The position numbers and the translations under genes are program-made. The notes beneath the pieces are model-generated. The model searched no databases. It was not told the DNA's origin and saw only the letters and a program-made list of their open reading frames with translations. Below, piece by piece: positions 15,786 through 22,780 of a DNA stretch of 38,207 bases. The stretch comes from Phocaeicola_A sp964580305 (lineage in GTDB: Bacteria; Bacteroidota; Bacteroidia; Bacteroidales; Bacteroidaceae): assembly GCA_964580305.1 (NCBI GenBank), contig CAZOKL010000006.1:1-38207 (forward strand). The letters run 5' to 3'. Within the stretch, counting starts at the first letter, position 1, and every line of letters starts with the position of its first letter.

Positions 15786-17822
15786 TTACTTGTTTCCTTT
15801 CTTATAATTATCCAGACCGGTCTGCAAGAATTCGATGTATTTGTCCACGTCTTCATCGTGTGAATAAGAACCGTTCAAAGGTTTGCCTTCGTTATCGAGC
15901 AGAACGTAAAACGGCTGAGCATTCGCACCAAATTTCACACGTTGCAGATAACTCCACTTGTCACCAACGGTACGCAGAATGCGAGTCTGACCATTTTCTT
16001 CCACTGTGACCTTCTCTGGCAGTCTTTCTTTCTCATCCACGTAGAGAGATATCAAGACGTAATCATTTATCATAATATCACGCACCTTCGGGTCAATCCA
16101 AACCTTGGATTCCATCTCACGGCAGTTCACGCAACCCCACCCAGTGAAGTCCACCATCACAGGTTTGCCAACCTGCTTGGCATAATTCATACCTTCTTCA
16201 TAATTCGTGAACTGAGCATGCACTTCCTTCGCTACATATTGGTTAAAGTCTTGCGTACTGCTGGGAGGAGCAAAAGCACTGATAGCCTTCAACGGAGCCC
16301 CCCACAAACCGGGAATCATATATACCGTGAATGCTATAGAAATCAATCCGAGGAAAAAACGCGGCACGCTCACTTTGTTCTCATCATCGTCATGCGGAAA
16401 TTTGATGCCACCCAAAAGATAAACACCCAACAGACCAAAGATGGCAATCCACAAAGACAAGAAAGTTTCGCGGTCAAGAATACGCCAGCCATAAGCCATA
16501 TCGGCCACAGAGAGGAACTTCAAGGCAAATGCCAATTCAATGAAACCAAGTACAACTTTGATGACATTCATCCATCCACCGGACTTTGGCATTGATTTCA
16601 GCCAAGAAGGAAACATGGCAAACAGCGTAAACGGCAATGCCAACGCAATGGCAAAACCAAGCATGCCGATGGCCGGAGCCACAATGCTGCCCGTCGTAGA
16701 TACTTCCACCAACAAGAAACCGATGATAGGACCTGTGCAGGAGAAAGACACCAACGAAAGCGTAAAAGCCATCAAGAATATACCCAACAGTCCGCCAGCC
16801 TTTTCAGCCTTGCTGTCCACAGCCGTACTCCATGAAGACGGCAGCGTGATTTCAAATGCGCCAAAAAAAGAGGCAGCAAACACAACCAACAGCAAGAAGA
16901 AAAAGAGGTTGAAAATGGCGTTAGTCGAAAGAGAATTTAATGCACTAGCGCCGAATATCAATGTAATGGCAAGACCTAAAGCCACATATATCACAACAAT
17001 AGAAGCACCGTAAGTCCACGCGTCACGAATACCTTTCTTCTTGTCACCAGAACGTTTCAAGAAGAAACTTACCGTCATCGGGATAATGGGCCATACACAA
17101 GGCGTAAATAGAGCGATCAAACCACCTAAGAATCCGGCAAAAAATATATATAACCAAGAAGTATCGGATGACTCTATATGTTCACCAAAAGCATTCAACT
17201 CTTTGATTACCGGCGTCCAATAATCAGAATCTCCAGAAACAGATACATTTGCAACAGTTGTAACCAAGGTTTCTTCTGAAGCCGAAACCTCAGTCGTTGT
17301 AGATTCTGCTGTCACGTTTTCCTTACTTACATCCGAAACGGGAGTTGCTGCAGCCGCTTTTCCTTCACCCTTACCTGTAAATGAGAAATTCACATCGGTT
17401 GGCGGCAAACAGTTTTGATCGTTACAAGCCCCATACTGCATATAACCTTCAATTGCGAAAGTTGCACCCGTTATCTTTATCTTCTGTACGAACTGTGCAT
17501 TGTGCTCGAAGAAACGAACCTGCATTTGGAACATCTGATCAAACTTGTTTTCCTCTTTGCCCACGGGAGTCAATTTGCCTACCAACTCTGCACCATCAAT
17601 CTTGTCTACATTAAACGTAGCAGAAATGGGACCACCATCAGGAAGGTCAGTCGAGTAGACATGCCAACCGTCATCGATTGTTGCCGTAAAAACAATCTCG
17701 GCTTCCGTGCCTGAGATTTGTTTTAATTCCGATTTGAAATGAACCGGATCTTGCATTTGTGCCATGCACGCCACCGTGCATACGAGCAAGAGCATTAAGC
17801 TCATAAACAATGTTTTTCTCAT
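15786..17822 (-). CDS. dsbD: Thiol:disulfide interchange protein DsbD
   Basis: Membrane protein moving electrons from cytoplasmic thioredoxin to periplasmic thiols. Residues 1-21 are a signal peptide. The N-terminal DsbD-alpha domain has the redox pair C133 and C138 in GACNDQNC. The central membrane domain has about eight hydrophobic segments with FTPCVWPIIP near residue 240 and SFSCTGPIIG in a later helix, the cysteine pair of the transmembrane core. The C-terminal thioredoxin-like domain has WGCVNCREM near 562-567. At 678 residues it is longer than E. coli DsbD, mostly because of a Ser/Thr-rich linker around 155-200. It is the first gene of a unit with the cysteine desulfidase. All redox cysteines are present. 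Confidence 0.95.
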   Translation of the reverse strand: MRKTLFMSLMLLLVCTVACMAQMQDPVHFKSELKQISGTEAEIVFTATIDDGWHVYSTDLPDGGPISATFNVDKIDGAELVGKLTPVGKEENKFDQMFQMQVRFFEHNAQFVQKIKITGATFAIEGYMQYGACNDQNCLPPTDVNFSFTGKGEGKAAAATPVSDVSKENVTAESTTTEVSASEETLVTTVANVSVSGDSDYWTPVIKELNAFGEHIESSDTSWLYIFFAGFLGGLIALFTPCVWPIIPMTVSFFLKRSGDKKKGIRDAWTYGASIVVIYVALGLAITLIFGASALNSLSTNAIFNLFFFLLLVVFAASFFGAFEITLPSSWSTAVDSKAEKAGGLLGIFLMAFTLSLVSFSCTGPIIGFLLVEVSTTGSIVAPAIGMLGFAIALALPFTLFAMFPSWLKSMPKSGGWMNVIKVVLGFIELAFALKFLSVADMAYGWRILDRETFLSLWIAIFGLLGVYLLGGIKFPHDDDENKVSVPRFFLGLISIAFTVYMIPGLWGAPLKAISAFAPPSSTQDFNQYVAKEVHAQFTNYEEGMNYAKQVGKPVMVDFTGWGCVNCREMESKVWIDPKVRDIMINDYVLISLYVDEKERLPEKVTVEENGQTRILRTVGDKWSYLQRVKFGANAQPFYVLLDNEGKPLNGSYSHDEDVDKYIEFLQTGLDNYKKGNK

Positions 17823-17859
17823 CCTTGATATTTGTTTTTATTAATTAAAACTTTTGTCG

Positions 17860-17867
17860 CAAAAATA
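17860..17867 (-). promoter_or_regulatory. Probable dsbD promoter -7 element
   Basis: Minus-strand TATTTTTG matches TAnnTTTG about 38 bases before the dsbD start. A -33 TTTG at the right spacing is not clear. Two small palindromes (17945-17973) lie about 80-105 bp upstream. Confidence 0.45.
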
Positions 17868-17944
17868 CGCATTCTCTACGAGAGGTGATACTAAAAAAAC
17901 AAAAAAACACAGGTTACACAGCGTTTTAAATGTTTTTTTGTTAT

Positions 17945-17973
17945 GAGTATAAGATACTCCTTTTACAAAAAGG
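17945..17973. repeat. Two abutting 15-bp palindromes upstream of dsbD
   Basis: GAGTAT-aag-ATACTC (17945-17959) and CCTTTT-aca-AAAAGG (17959-17973) are perfect 6-3-6 inverted repeats sharing one base. They lie between the minus-strand terminator hairpin (17975-18008) and the dsbD promoter. They could be operators or part of the terminator region. Confidence 0.45.
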
Positions 17974-18109
17974 AATCCTGTTTAGACTTTCACAAGCCCA
18001 AACAGGATATTACAATTAATTTATATATAGAGAGAGAAAAATGCATTAGCAAGTATTGAGCTTCCAGTGATGCAATTAACACATTGCTACCACCATTCCT
18101 TCTCAACTG
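17965..18109 (-). ncRNA. Candidate small RNA or attenuated leader upstream of dsbD
   Basis: A minus-strand TATCTTTG (18115-18122) predicts a transcript from about 18109. It would end at the strong hairpin and T-run at 17967-18008, giving about 145 nt. No convincing protein is encoded in this stretch. It could be a stand-alone small RNA or a leader that stops before dsbD, since dsbD has its own -7 element further on. It lies in the 499-bp region between dsbD and the transglutaminase gene (17823-18321). The rest of that region holds only the promoters listed and two palindromes. Confidence 0.45.
17967..18008 (-). terminator. Strong minus-strand terminator hairpin upstream of dsbD
   Basis: Minus-strand RNA: AUCCUGUUUGGGCUU, loop GUGA, AAGUCUAAACAGGAU. 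This is 15 continuous pairs with two G-U wobbles and a GNRA-type tetraloop, followed by TCCTTTTTG. On the plus strand the wobbles become A-C mismatches, so the RNA reads on the minus strand. Confidence 0.75.
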
Positions 18110-18114
18110 CCATG

Positions 18115-18122
18115 CAAAGATA
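18115..18122 (-). promoter_or_regulatory. Promoter -7 element for the candidate small RNA
   Basis: Minus-strand TATCTTTGCA is a full match to the Bacteroidota -7 motif TAnnTTTG. The -33 region at 20 bp (TCTT) is a weak match. Confidence 0.5.
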
Positions 18123-18260
18123 ATGCATATTTCTGCAAATAAAAAGAGATAACATGGCAAAAAATGTTTAAGAATAATAAGTTTGTTCAAACCATCTACC
18201 CAATTTCGCTCCGACCCAAACTATATAAACTCCATACACTTCTTTCTAAAGAGATATGCT

Positions 18261-18268
18261 TATCTTTG
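18261..18268 (+). promoter_or_regulatory. Promoter -7 element of the transglutaminase lipoprotein gene
   Basis: TATCTTTG matches TAnnTTTG, 53 bases before the ATG at 18322. No good -33 TTTG at 18-21 bp was found. Confidence 0.5.
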
Positions 18269-18321
18269 AAGAATTAAAGACCATACGCCTTTTAACATAA
18301 AACTAAAGACCTAATAAATTT

Positions 18322-20970
18322 ATGTATCGTACAGTGTTTATGTGGGGAGTCTTACTCACAATGCTTCTTTCTGCATGCCGGAATCATTTCATCTCTGATG
18401 CCAATGAACGAAAAGAAATGAAGCTATCCTTTGAAAAACGAAAGGAAATCTTAAAAGACACACACATCTTTGATGTGTTTACTCAAGAACTGACAAGTGA
18501 AGAAAACGAAGCCATGCGCTTCATGTATGCCTACATGCCGTTGGGCGATTTGACTGACTATCCGGGGAAGTTCCACCTGGCCCACGTGAAAGCAGCACTA
18601 CGTGCACGGGCTGAAATGCCTTGGGGCAGAGACATTCCGGAGCGGGAATTCCGCCACTTCGTACTCCCATATCGGGTCAACAATGAAAATCTGGACTCTG
18701 CACGAATGGTATTCTATCGCGAGCTGAAACCACGCATCGAACACATGTCTTTAAAAGAAGCTGTTCTTGAAATCAACCATTGGTGTCACGAGAAAGTATC
18801 CTATACACCTTCAGACATGCGGACAAGTGCACCGCTGGCCTCCGTACGCACAGCTTACGGACGTTGCGGCGAAGAATCCACCTTTGCTGTGAGTGCATTC
18901 CGTGCCATGGGTATACCAGCCCGGCAAGTGTACACTCCCCGATGGGCACACACAGACGACAATCACGCTTGGGTGGAAGTGTGGGTAGACGGAAAGTGGC
19001 ACTTCCTGGGTGCCTGCGAGCCAGAGCCGGTTCTTGACTTAGCCTGGTTTAACGCTCCAGCCAGCCGCGGCATGCTGATGCACACCAAAGTGTTCGGGCA
19101 CTACCACGGCCCAGAAGAAGTCATGGAGATGACTGACAACTATACGGAAATCAGTGTCATCGGCAACTATGCTGACACAGCGACAGCCACCGTTACCGTG
19201 GTAAGTCCGGACGGAAAACCTGCGGAAGGAGCATTGGTGGAATTTAAACTCTATAACTATGCCGAATTTTACACAGTCGCCACAAAAACTACCGATGCCC
19301 AAGGAAAGGCATCCCTCACCGCCGGATTGGGTGATATGCTTGTGTGGGCCTCAACAGACGACGGCCTCTTCGGATTCAAACAATGTTCTTTCGGGAAAGA
19401 CAAAGAACTTACCATCACACTGGCTACCGAACACACGAAACAGACGGAGCTGGACATCACCGTGCCCGTGGAAAAAGCATATATCCCCGATGTAACACCA
19501 GAACAGCGTGCAGAAAACGACCGACGCTTTGCCAGAGAAGACTCCATCCGTCATGCCTATATCGCTACATTTCCCACAGAGGAACAAAACAAACAATTTG
19601 CTGAAAAGAATGGTTATAAAGCGACCGATGTCGTACCACTTATCACCGCGGCACGAGGCAATTATGCCACCATCATGACATTCCTTGAGCAAGCTAAACC
19701 CGAAGAACGCGACCTGGCCGTGCGCTTGCTGCGTGTGCTTTCGGAAAAAGACTTGCGCGACGTGGAACTGCGCACACTCCATGAACATTTCACACTTCGC
19801 CCGGCTATACCTTCCGACTGTCCACAGGAAGTTTATGACCGCTACCTCCTGAATCCGCGTGTTGCCAATGAAATGATATTACCTTATCGAGAGAGCATTA
19901 CTCAAGCCTTCAGTTCCGAAGACATCGATGCCATACGACGCGAACCAGCACGTCTGCTGGCCGACTGGTGCCGCACACACATCCGTCTACTGTCCGCCTG
20001 GAATCCGCAACGCATTCCCATGTCACCGGCAGGTGTCTGCGAAGCTCGCGTAGCTGATGACTTCTCGCTGCAAATCTTCTTCGTGGCCGCAGCACGCAGT
20101 CTTGGCATACCAGCACGCATCGACGAAGTCACAGGCAAAGTGCAATATTATCGCCATGGAAAACCCGTTGACATCAATCTCTTCACAGAATCAGCAGAAA
20201 ACACAGCCTCACAAGGCACAGGCATACTCATGGCACGCTACACACCAACTACTTGGCTGGACGACGCAAAATATTACAACCACTTCACACTGTCACGGCT
20301 GGAGAAAGGACGATTGCAACTGCTCAACTATCCTGAAACGGGCACGACATGGAGTTCCCTGCTGCGCAATGGCACAACACTTGATGCCGGAGACTATGTC
20401 CTGACCACAGGCACACGACTTGCCAACGGGGATGTGCTGGCGCACCTGACATTTTTCACTGTGCAGACGGACGGACAGACGACCATCGACCTCACCCTTC
20501 GCAAGGTCCCAAATGCGGTGCAAGTCATCGGCAATTTCAATTCGGAAAGCCTCTTCACTCCGAAAGACGGCAAACAGGAAACGTCCTTACTGTCAGCCAC
20601 CGGACGCGGTTATTATGTTCTCGGTCTGCTTGACGGTCAAGAGCCGTCAAACCATGCACTGCGCGACATTGCCGCATGTGCTGACGAGTTTGACAAACTG
20701 GGACACCCGATGGTGCTGCTTTTCCCGGACAGAGACCGATTGGACAAAGTGGGCACAGCCGGACTCCCGGCAATGCCCAAACACGTCACCTGGGGCATCG
20801 ACTCTGATGGCATCATTCGCCAAGACCTCATCGACAGAATGAAGCTTGATGAAAAGCAAGGATTACCCATCTTTATCGTGGCCGACACATTCAATCGGGT
20901 GGTCTTCGTCATGCAAGGTTACACCATCGGGTTGGGAGAACAACTCATGAAAACGCTGCATGCACTCTGA
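18322..20970 (+). CDS. Large transglutaminase-like lipoprotein with tandem (one degenerate) domains and a thioredoxin-like end
   Basis: Predicted outer or periplasmic lipoprotein of 882 residues. The N-terminus has a signal peptide and lipobox LLSAC, placing the acyl Cys at residue 19. A first transglutaminase-like domain has C182 in GRCGEES, GIPARQVY, and H215 in DDNHAWVEV; the usual third catalytic Asp is not obvious in WHFLGACEPEP. A beta-sandwich segment follows (VTVVSPDGKPAEGALVEF, about 290-350). A second domain (about 535-630) keeps the fold signature AAARSLGIPAR, but the position aligned with C182 is Asp, so it is probably inactive. The last ~120 residues look thioredoxin-like (HPMVLLFPDRDRL, GLPIFIVADTF) but lack CxxC. 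Substrate unknown; similar proteins are common in Bacteroidota. Single-gene unit followed by a gap. Confidence 0.75.
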   Translation: MYRTVFMWGVLLTMLLSACRNHFISDANERKEMKLSFEKRKEILKDTHIFDVFTQELTSEENEAMRFMYAYMPLGDLTDYPGKFHLAHVKAALRARAEMPWGRDIPEREFRHFVLPYRVNNENLDSARMVFYRELKPRIEHMSLKEAVLEINHWCHEKVSYTPSDMRTSAPLASVRTAYGRCGEESTFAVSAFRAMGIPARQVYTPRWAHTDDNHAWVEVWVDGKWHFLGACEPEPVLDLAWFNAPASRGMLMHTKVFGHYHGPEEVMEMTDNYTEISVIGNYADTATATVTVVSPDGKPAEGALVEFKLYNYAEFYTVATKTTDAQGKASLTAGLGDMLVWASTDDGLFGFKQCSFGKDKELTITLATEHTKQTELDITVPVEKAYIPDVTPEQRAENDRRFAREDSIRHAYIATFPTEEQNKQFAEKNGYKATDVVPLITAARGNYATIMTFLEQAKPEERDLAVRLLRVLSEKDLRDVELRTLHEHFTLRPAIPSDCPQEVYDRYLLNPRVANEMILPYRESITQAFSSEDIDAIRREPARLLADWCRTHIRLLSAWNPQRIPMSPAGVCEARVADDFSLQIFFVAAARSLGIPARIDEVTGKVQYYRHGKPVDINLFTESAENTASQGTGILMARYTPTTWLDDAKYYNHFTLSRLEKGRLQLLNYPETGTTWSSLLRNGTTLDAGDYVLTTGTRLANGDVLAHLTFFTVQTDGQTTIDLTLRKVPNAVQVIGNFNSESLFTPKDGKQETSLLSATGRGYYVLGLLDGQEPSNHALRDIAACADEFDKLGHPMVLLFPDRDRLDKVGTAGLPAMPKHVTWGIDSDGIIRQDLIDRMKLDEKQGLPIFIVADTFNRVVFVMQGYTIGLGEQLMKTLHAL

Positions 20971-20978
20971 TATACTAT

Positions 20979-21078
20979 NNNNNNNNNNNNNNNNNNNNNN
21001 NNNNNNNNNNNNNNNNNNNNNNNNNNNNNNNNNNNNNNNNNNNNNNNNNNNNNNNNNNNNNNNNNNNNNNNNNNNNNN
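20979..21078. other. Assembly gap (100 N) after the transglutaminase gene
   Basis: Exactly 100 N beginning 8 bases after the stop codon of the upstream gene. True length unknown, so an additional short gene could be hidden here. Confidence 0.97.
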
Positions 21079-21107
21079 ACACAAGCCATGCCATCACTCA
21101 TCTTCAG

Positions 21108-21144
21108 AATCGCGATTATGACTTCCTCATATTCGCGATTTTTT
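21108..21144 (+). terminator. Strong plus-strand terminator after the gap
   Basis: AATCGCGA-t-TATGA, loop cttcc, TCATA-t-TCGCGATT, then TTTT. The stem is 13 pairs with one T-T mismatch. The T-run is on the plus side only, so it ends the transglutaminase transcript or a gene hidden in the gap. Confidence 0.7.
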
Positions 21145-21260
21145 ATGCTTATGCTCACACTCATGATGAGTTCATGAATATGATTTCCACGTTTCGAAGC
21201 ATCACGCACAGTGGTCTGATGCAAGCAGTTAACGACCTATAAGGATAAGCCTGAGCGGAC

Positions 21261-21326
21261 TCCTTTCCGTCCGTGGACGCCCTCCTTTCCGTGGTCGGGC
21301 GCCTTCCTTTCCGCCCACGCCTGCCC
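21261..21326. repeat. Array B: three tandem copies of the 22-bp-period repeat
   Basis: Copies start at 21261, 21283 and 21305. Each begins TCCTTTCCG and ends CCC, CCT, CCC, exactly as in array A at 6776-6841. Variable middles differ, although TGGTCGG is shared between A copy 3 and B copy 2. Weakly similar bases (AAGCC...TGAG) also precede both arrays. It lies in the 802-bp non-coding stretch 20971-21772, which also holds the gap, a terminator and the structured RNA candidate. Confidence 0.75.
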
Positions 21327-21417
21327 TTTACCTCTCCCTAAGCCTGTCTGCATCCATCCATGAAAACACATTTATCACATCAAAAGTGCCCGACACGGAA
21401 GATTTTTAGGGACAAAC

Positions 21418-21449
21418 CTTGCAACATTACAATATTATTTCTATTTTTG
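21418..21449 (+). promoter_or_regulatory. Promoter of the structured RNA candidate
   Basis: CTTG (21418-21421, three of four matches to -33 TTTG), 20-bp spacer, then TATTTTTG (21442-21449), a full TAnnTTTG match. Start expected near 21455. No protein-coding gene follows on the plus strand. Confidence 0.6.
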
Positions 21450-21454
21450 TACAA

Positions 21455-21645
21455 AGAAAAAAGATGAGCCGCATTGGTTGAACTGGGAAACTCATCAATT
21501 ACACTGAAATACCGAGATACGCTTCGATCTCCAATGGCGGGCCACGCCTTCGGGTAGCTTTTAAGCCGGTGGATTACAAAGGGGATGAGCTCTCAAATCT
21601 TATTACTCGGAGTTTCATCGTATCATACCAGTGCGGCTTTTATAC
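21455..21645 (+). ncRNA. Candidate structured non-coding RNA of about 190 nt, 6S-like in outline
   Basis: The predicted transcript closes on itself: GCCGCATTGGT (21468-21478) pairs with ACCAGTGCGGC (21627-21637), 11 pairs with one G-U, followed by a short U stretch. A second stem pairs GAAACTC (21487-21493) with GAGTTTC (21610-21616), separated by an internal loop of 8 and 10 nt. Inside lie CGAG/CTCG, ATCTCC/GGGGAT (one G-U) and a CC-TTCG-GG tetraloop hairpin. The G-U pairs hold only on the plus strand. A promoter precedes it, no ORF follows, and a bidirectional terminator (21685-21738) is just downstream. Length, terminal stem and large bulges recall 6S RNA, but I cannot confirm the family from memory. 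Confidence 0.5.
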
Positions 21646-21684
21646 CATACATCAGAAGCGGAGCATCAGACTCCTCCTGAAGAC

Positions 21685-21738
21685 AAAAAAATGGCATGCG
21701 AAATGAATGTGTTTCATTCATTGTCACATGCCATTTTT
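21685..21738. terminator. Bidirectional terminator between the RNA candidate and nadK
   Basis: AAAAATGGCATG (from 21687) pairs with CATGCCATTTTT (21727-21738). A nested stem pairs ATGAATG with CATTCAT. A-run on the left and T-run on the right give U-tracts in both directions, ending nadK (minus) and the plus-strand RNA. Confidence 0.8.
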
Positions 21739-21772
21739 CATGACAATCTCTGTTTCGCAACCGCCGAAGTGG

Positions 21773-22642
21773 TCAACGCTTGTCAGCTCCCCACATCATC
21801 TTTTCCCGCAGTGTCGTAAAAAACGTATGTCCTGCCTGCTGCACGAGCTTTATGGTGTATGGTGCCCGACGAATCATGAGGCGCGTGCCTTCTGGCAGGC
21901 CTTCACTCCGGCCGTCAATGGCCACGAGAAAATTGTGACTCCGGCTTTCAATGTCGAGCATGATTTCATAGTCGTCACGCACCACAATGGGACGCAGATT
22001 CAGGCTGTGAGGAGCCACCGGCGTCAAAGACAGTATGCCCGACTGCGGCACCATGATGGGGCCACCGACACTCAGTGAATAGGCCGTCGACCCCGTAGGC
22101 GTGGCCACAATCAGTCCGTCAGCCAGGTATGTAGTCAGATATTGGCCGTTAAGTGTCGTATGAATGTTAATCATCGACGAGCTGTCACGCTTGAGCACTG
22201 CCACCTCATTCAGGGCAAAAGGATAGCCCTTCAATGCTTGTCCTTCGCACTCAATCTGCAACACTTTCCTCTCCTGCACATGATAGTCGCCTTTCATGAT
22301 GTTCTCAAACGCCGGCTCAATCTCTTCCGGCAGGATGTCGGCCAGAAAGCCCAAACGCCCAGTATTGACACCCACGATGGGAATGCTTTTGTTCCCTATG
22401 CGGCTGGCCGCCTTCAAGAATGTGCCGTCTCCCCCCATGCTGATGGCCAAATCGGCCGTGAAGTCTCCGTCATCAAAGATGCCATCTGGCTCAAAAGGAA
22501 GCCCCAGCTTCTGTTTGACGAACTCATAAAAAGGACGATCCATGTAAATCTCATTTTGCGGACGATGAAGCACAGCCAGCAACTGTTCAATATGGCTGGC
22601 CTTTTTTGTCTGATAGGTGTTTCCAAAAAGGACAAATCTCAT
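21773..22642 (-). CDS. nadK: NAD kinase
   Basis: Cytoplasmic enzyme phosphorylating NAD to NADP. The 289 residues are normal for bacterial NAD kinases. The nucleotide-binding signature GGDGTFLKAA is at residues 70-79. GVNTGRLGFLADI (about 93-105), NEVAV and the glycine-rich ADGLIVATPTGSTAYSLSVG segment follow in the family order. It is divergent from pdxJ across a 138-bp spacer in which the two -7 elements lie close together. The predicted leader is about 95 nt and contains a direct repeat CTTTTCCAT (22680-22688 and 22700-22708). Confidence 0.95.
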   Translation of the reverse strand: MRFVLFGNTYQTKKASHIEQLLAVLHRPQNEIYMDRPFYEFVKQKLGLPFEPDGIFDDGDFTADLAISMGGDGTFLKAASRIGNKSIPIVGVNTGRLGFLADILPEEIEPAFENIMKGDYHVQERKVLQIECEGQALKGYPFALNEVAVLKRDSSSMINIHTTLNGQYLTTYLADGLIVATPTGSTAYSLSVGGPIMVPQSGILSLTPVAPHSLNLRPIVVRDDYEIMLDIESRSHNFLVAIDGRSEGLPEGTRLMIRRAPYTIKLVQQAGHTFFTTLREKMMWGADKR

Positions 22643-22718
22643 AGGGAAAGGCTGTTTTGTTTTACTTTAATTTATCATTCTTTTCCATGCAAATGGTCGC
22701 TTTTCCATAGAAACCTAT

Positions 22719-22726
22719 TACATTTG
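22719..22726 (+). promoter_or_regulatory. Candidate -7 element for the pdxJ-recG operon
   Basis: TACATTTG matches TAnnTTTG, 55 bases before the pdxJ ATG. No clear -33 TTTG. Confidence 0.4.
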
Positions 22727-22743
22727 CACTTACGAATTAGCTA

Positions 22744-22751
22744 CAAAGATA
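22744..22751 (-). promoter_or_regulatory. Candidate -7 element for nadK
   Basis: Minus-strand TATCTTTG is a full match to TAnnTTTG. It lies downstream of the plus-strand -7 element, so the two start sites nearly coincide (about 22733 and 22737) and the transcripts would run across each other's promoters. Confidence 0.45.
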
Positions 22752-22780
22752 CACTTTTTTTAAAACAGACTATTGGAACT

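Noticed and set aside
17990..18190. 66-codon hydrophobic minus-strand open frame upstream of dsbD
   Set aside because: It begins upstream of the promoter found on that strand and ends in the loop of the terminator hairpin. Composition looks like translated AT-rich DNA.
21159..21178. Adjacent palindromes ACTCATgATGAGT and TTCATGAA
   Set aside because: Short and built from simple CAT/ATG steps; no repetition elsewhere in the window.
21079..21224. Minus-strand frame (MHQTTVRDASKRG...) running into the second gap
   Set aside because: It is crossed by a near-perfect 13-pair hairpin with a plus-strand T-run, better explained as a terminator. It cannot be excluded as a gene start until the gap is closed.
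22142..22780. Upstream extension of the pdxJ reading frame
   Set aside because: It is antisense to nadK; known PdxJ proteins begin at the MTKLSVNLNR position.
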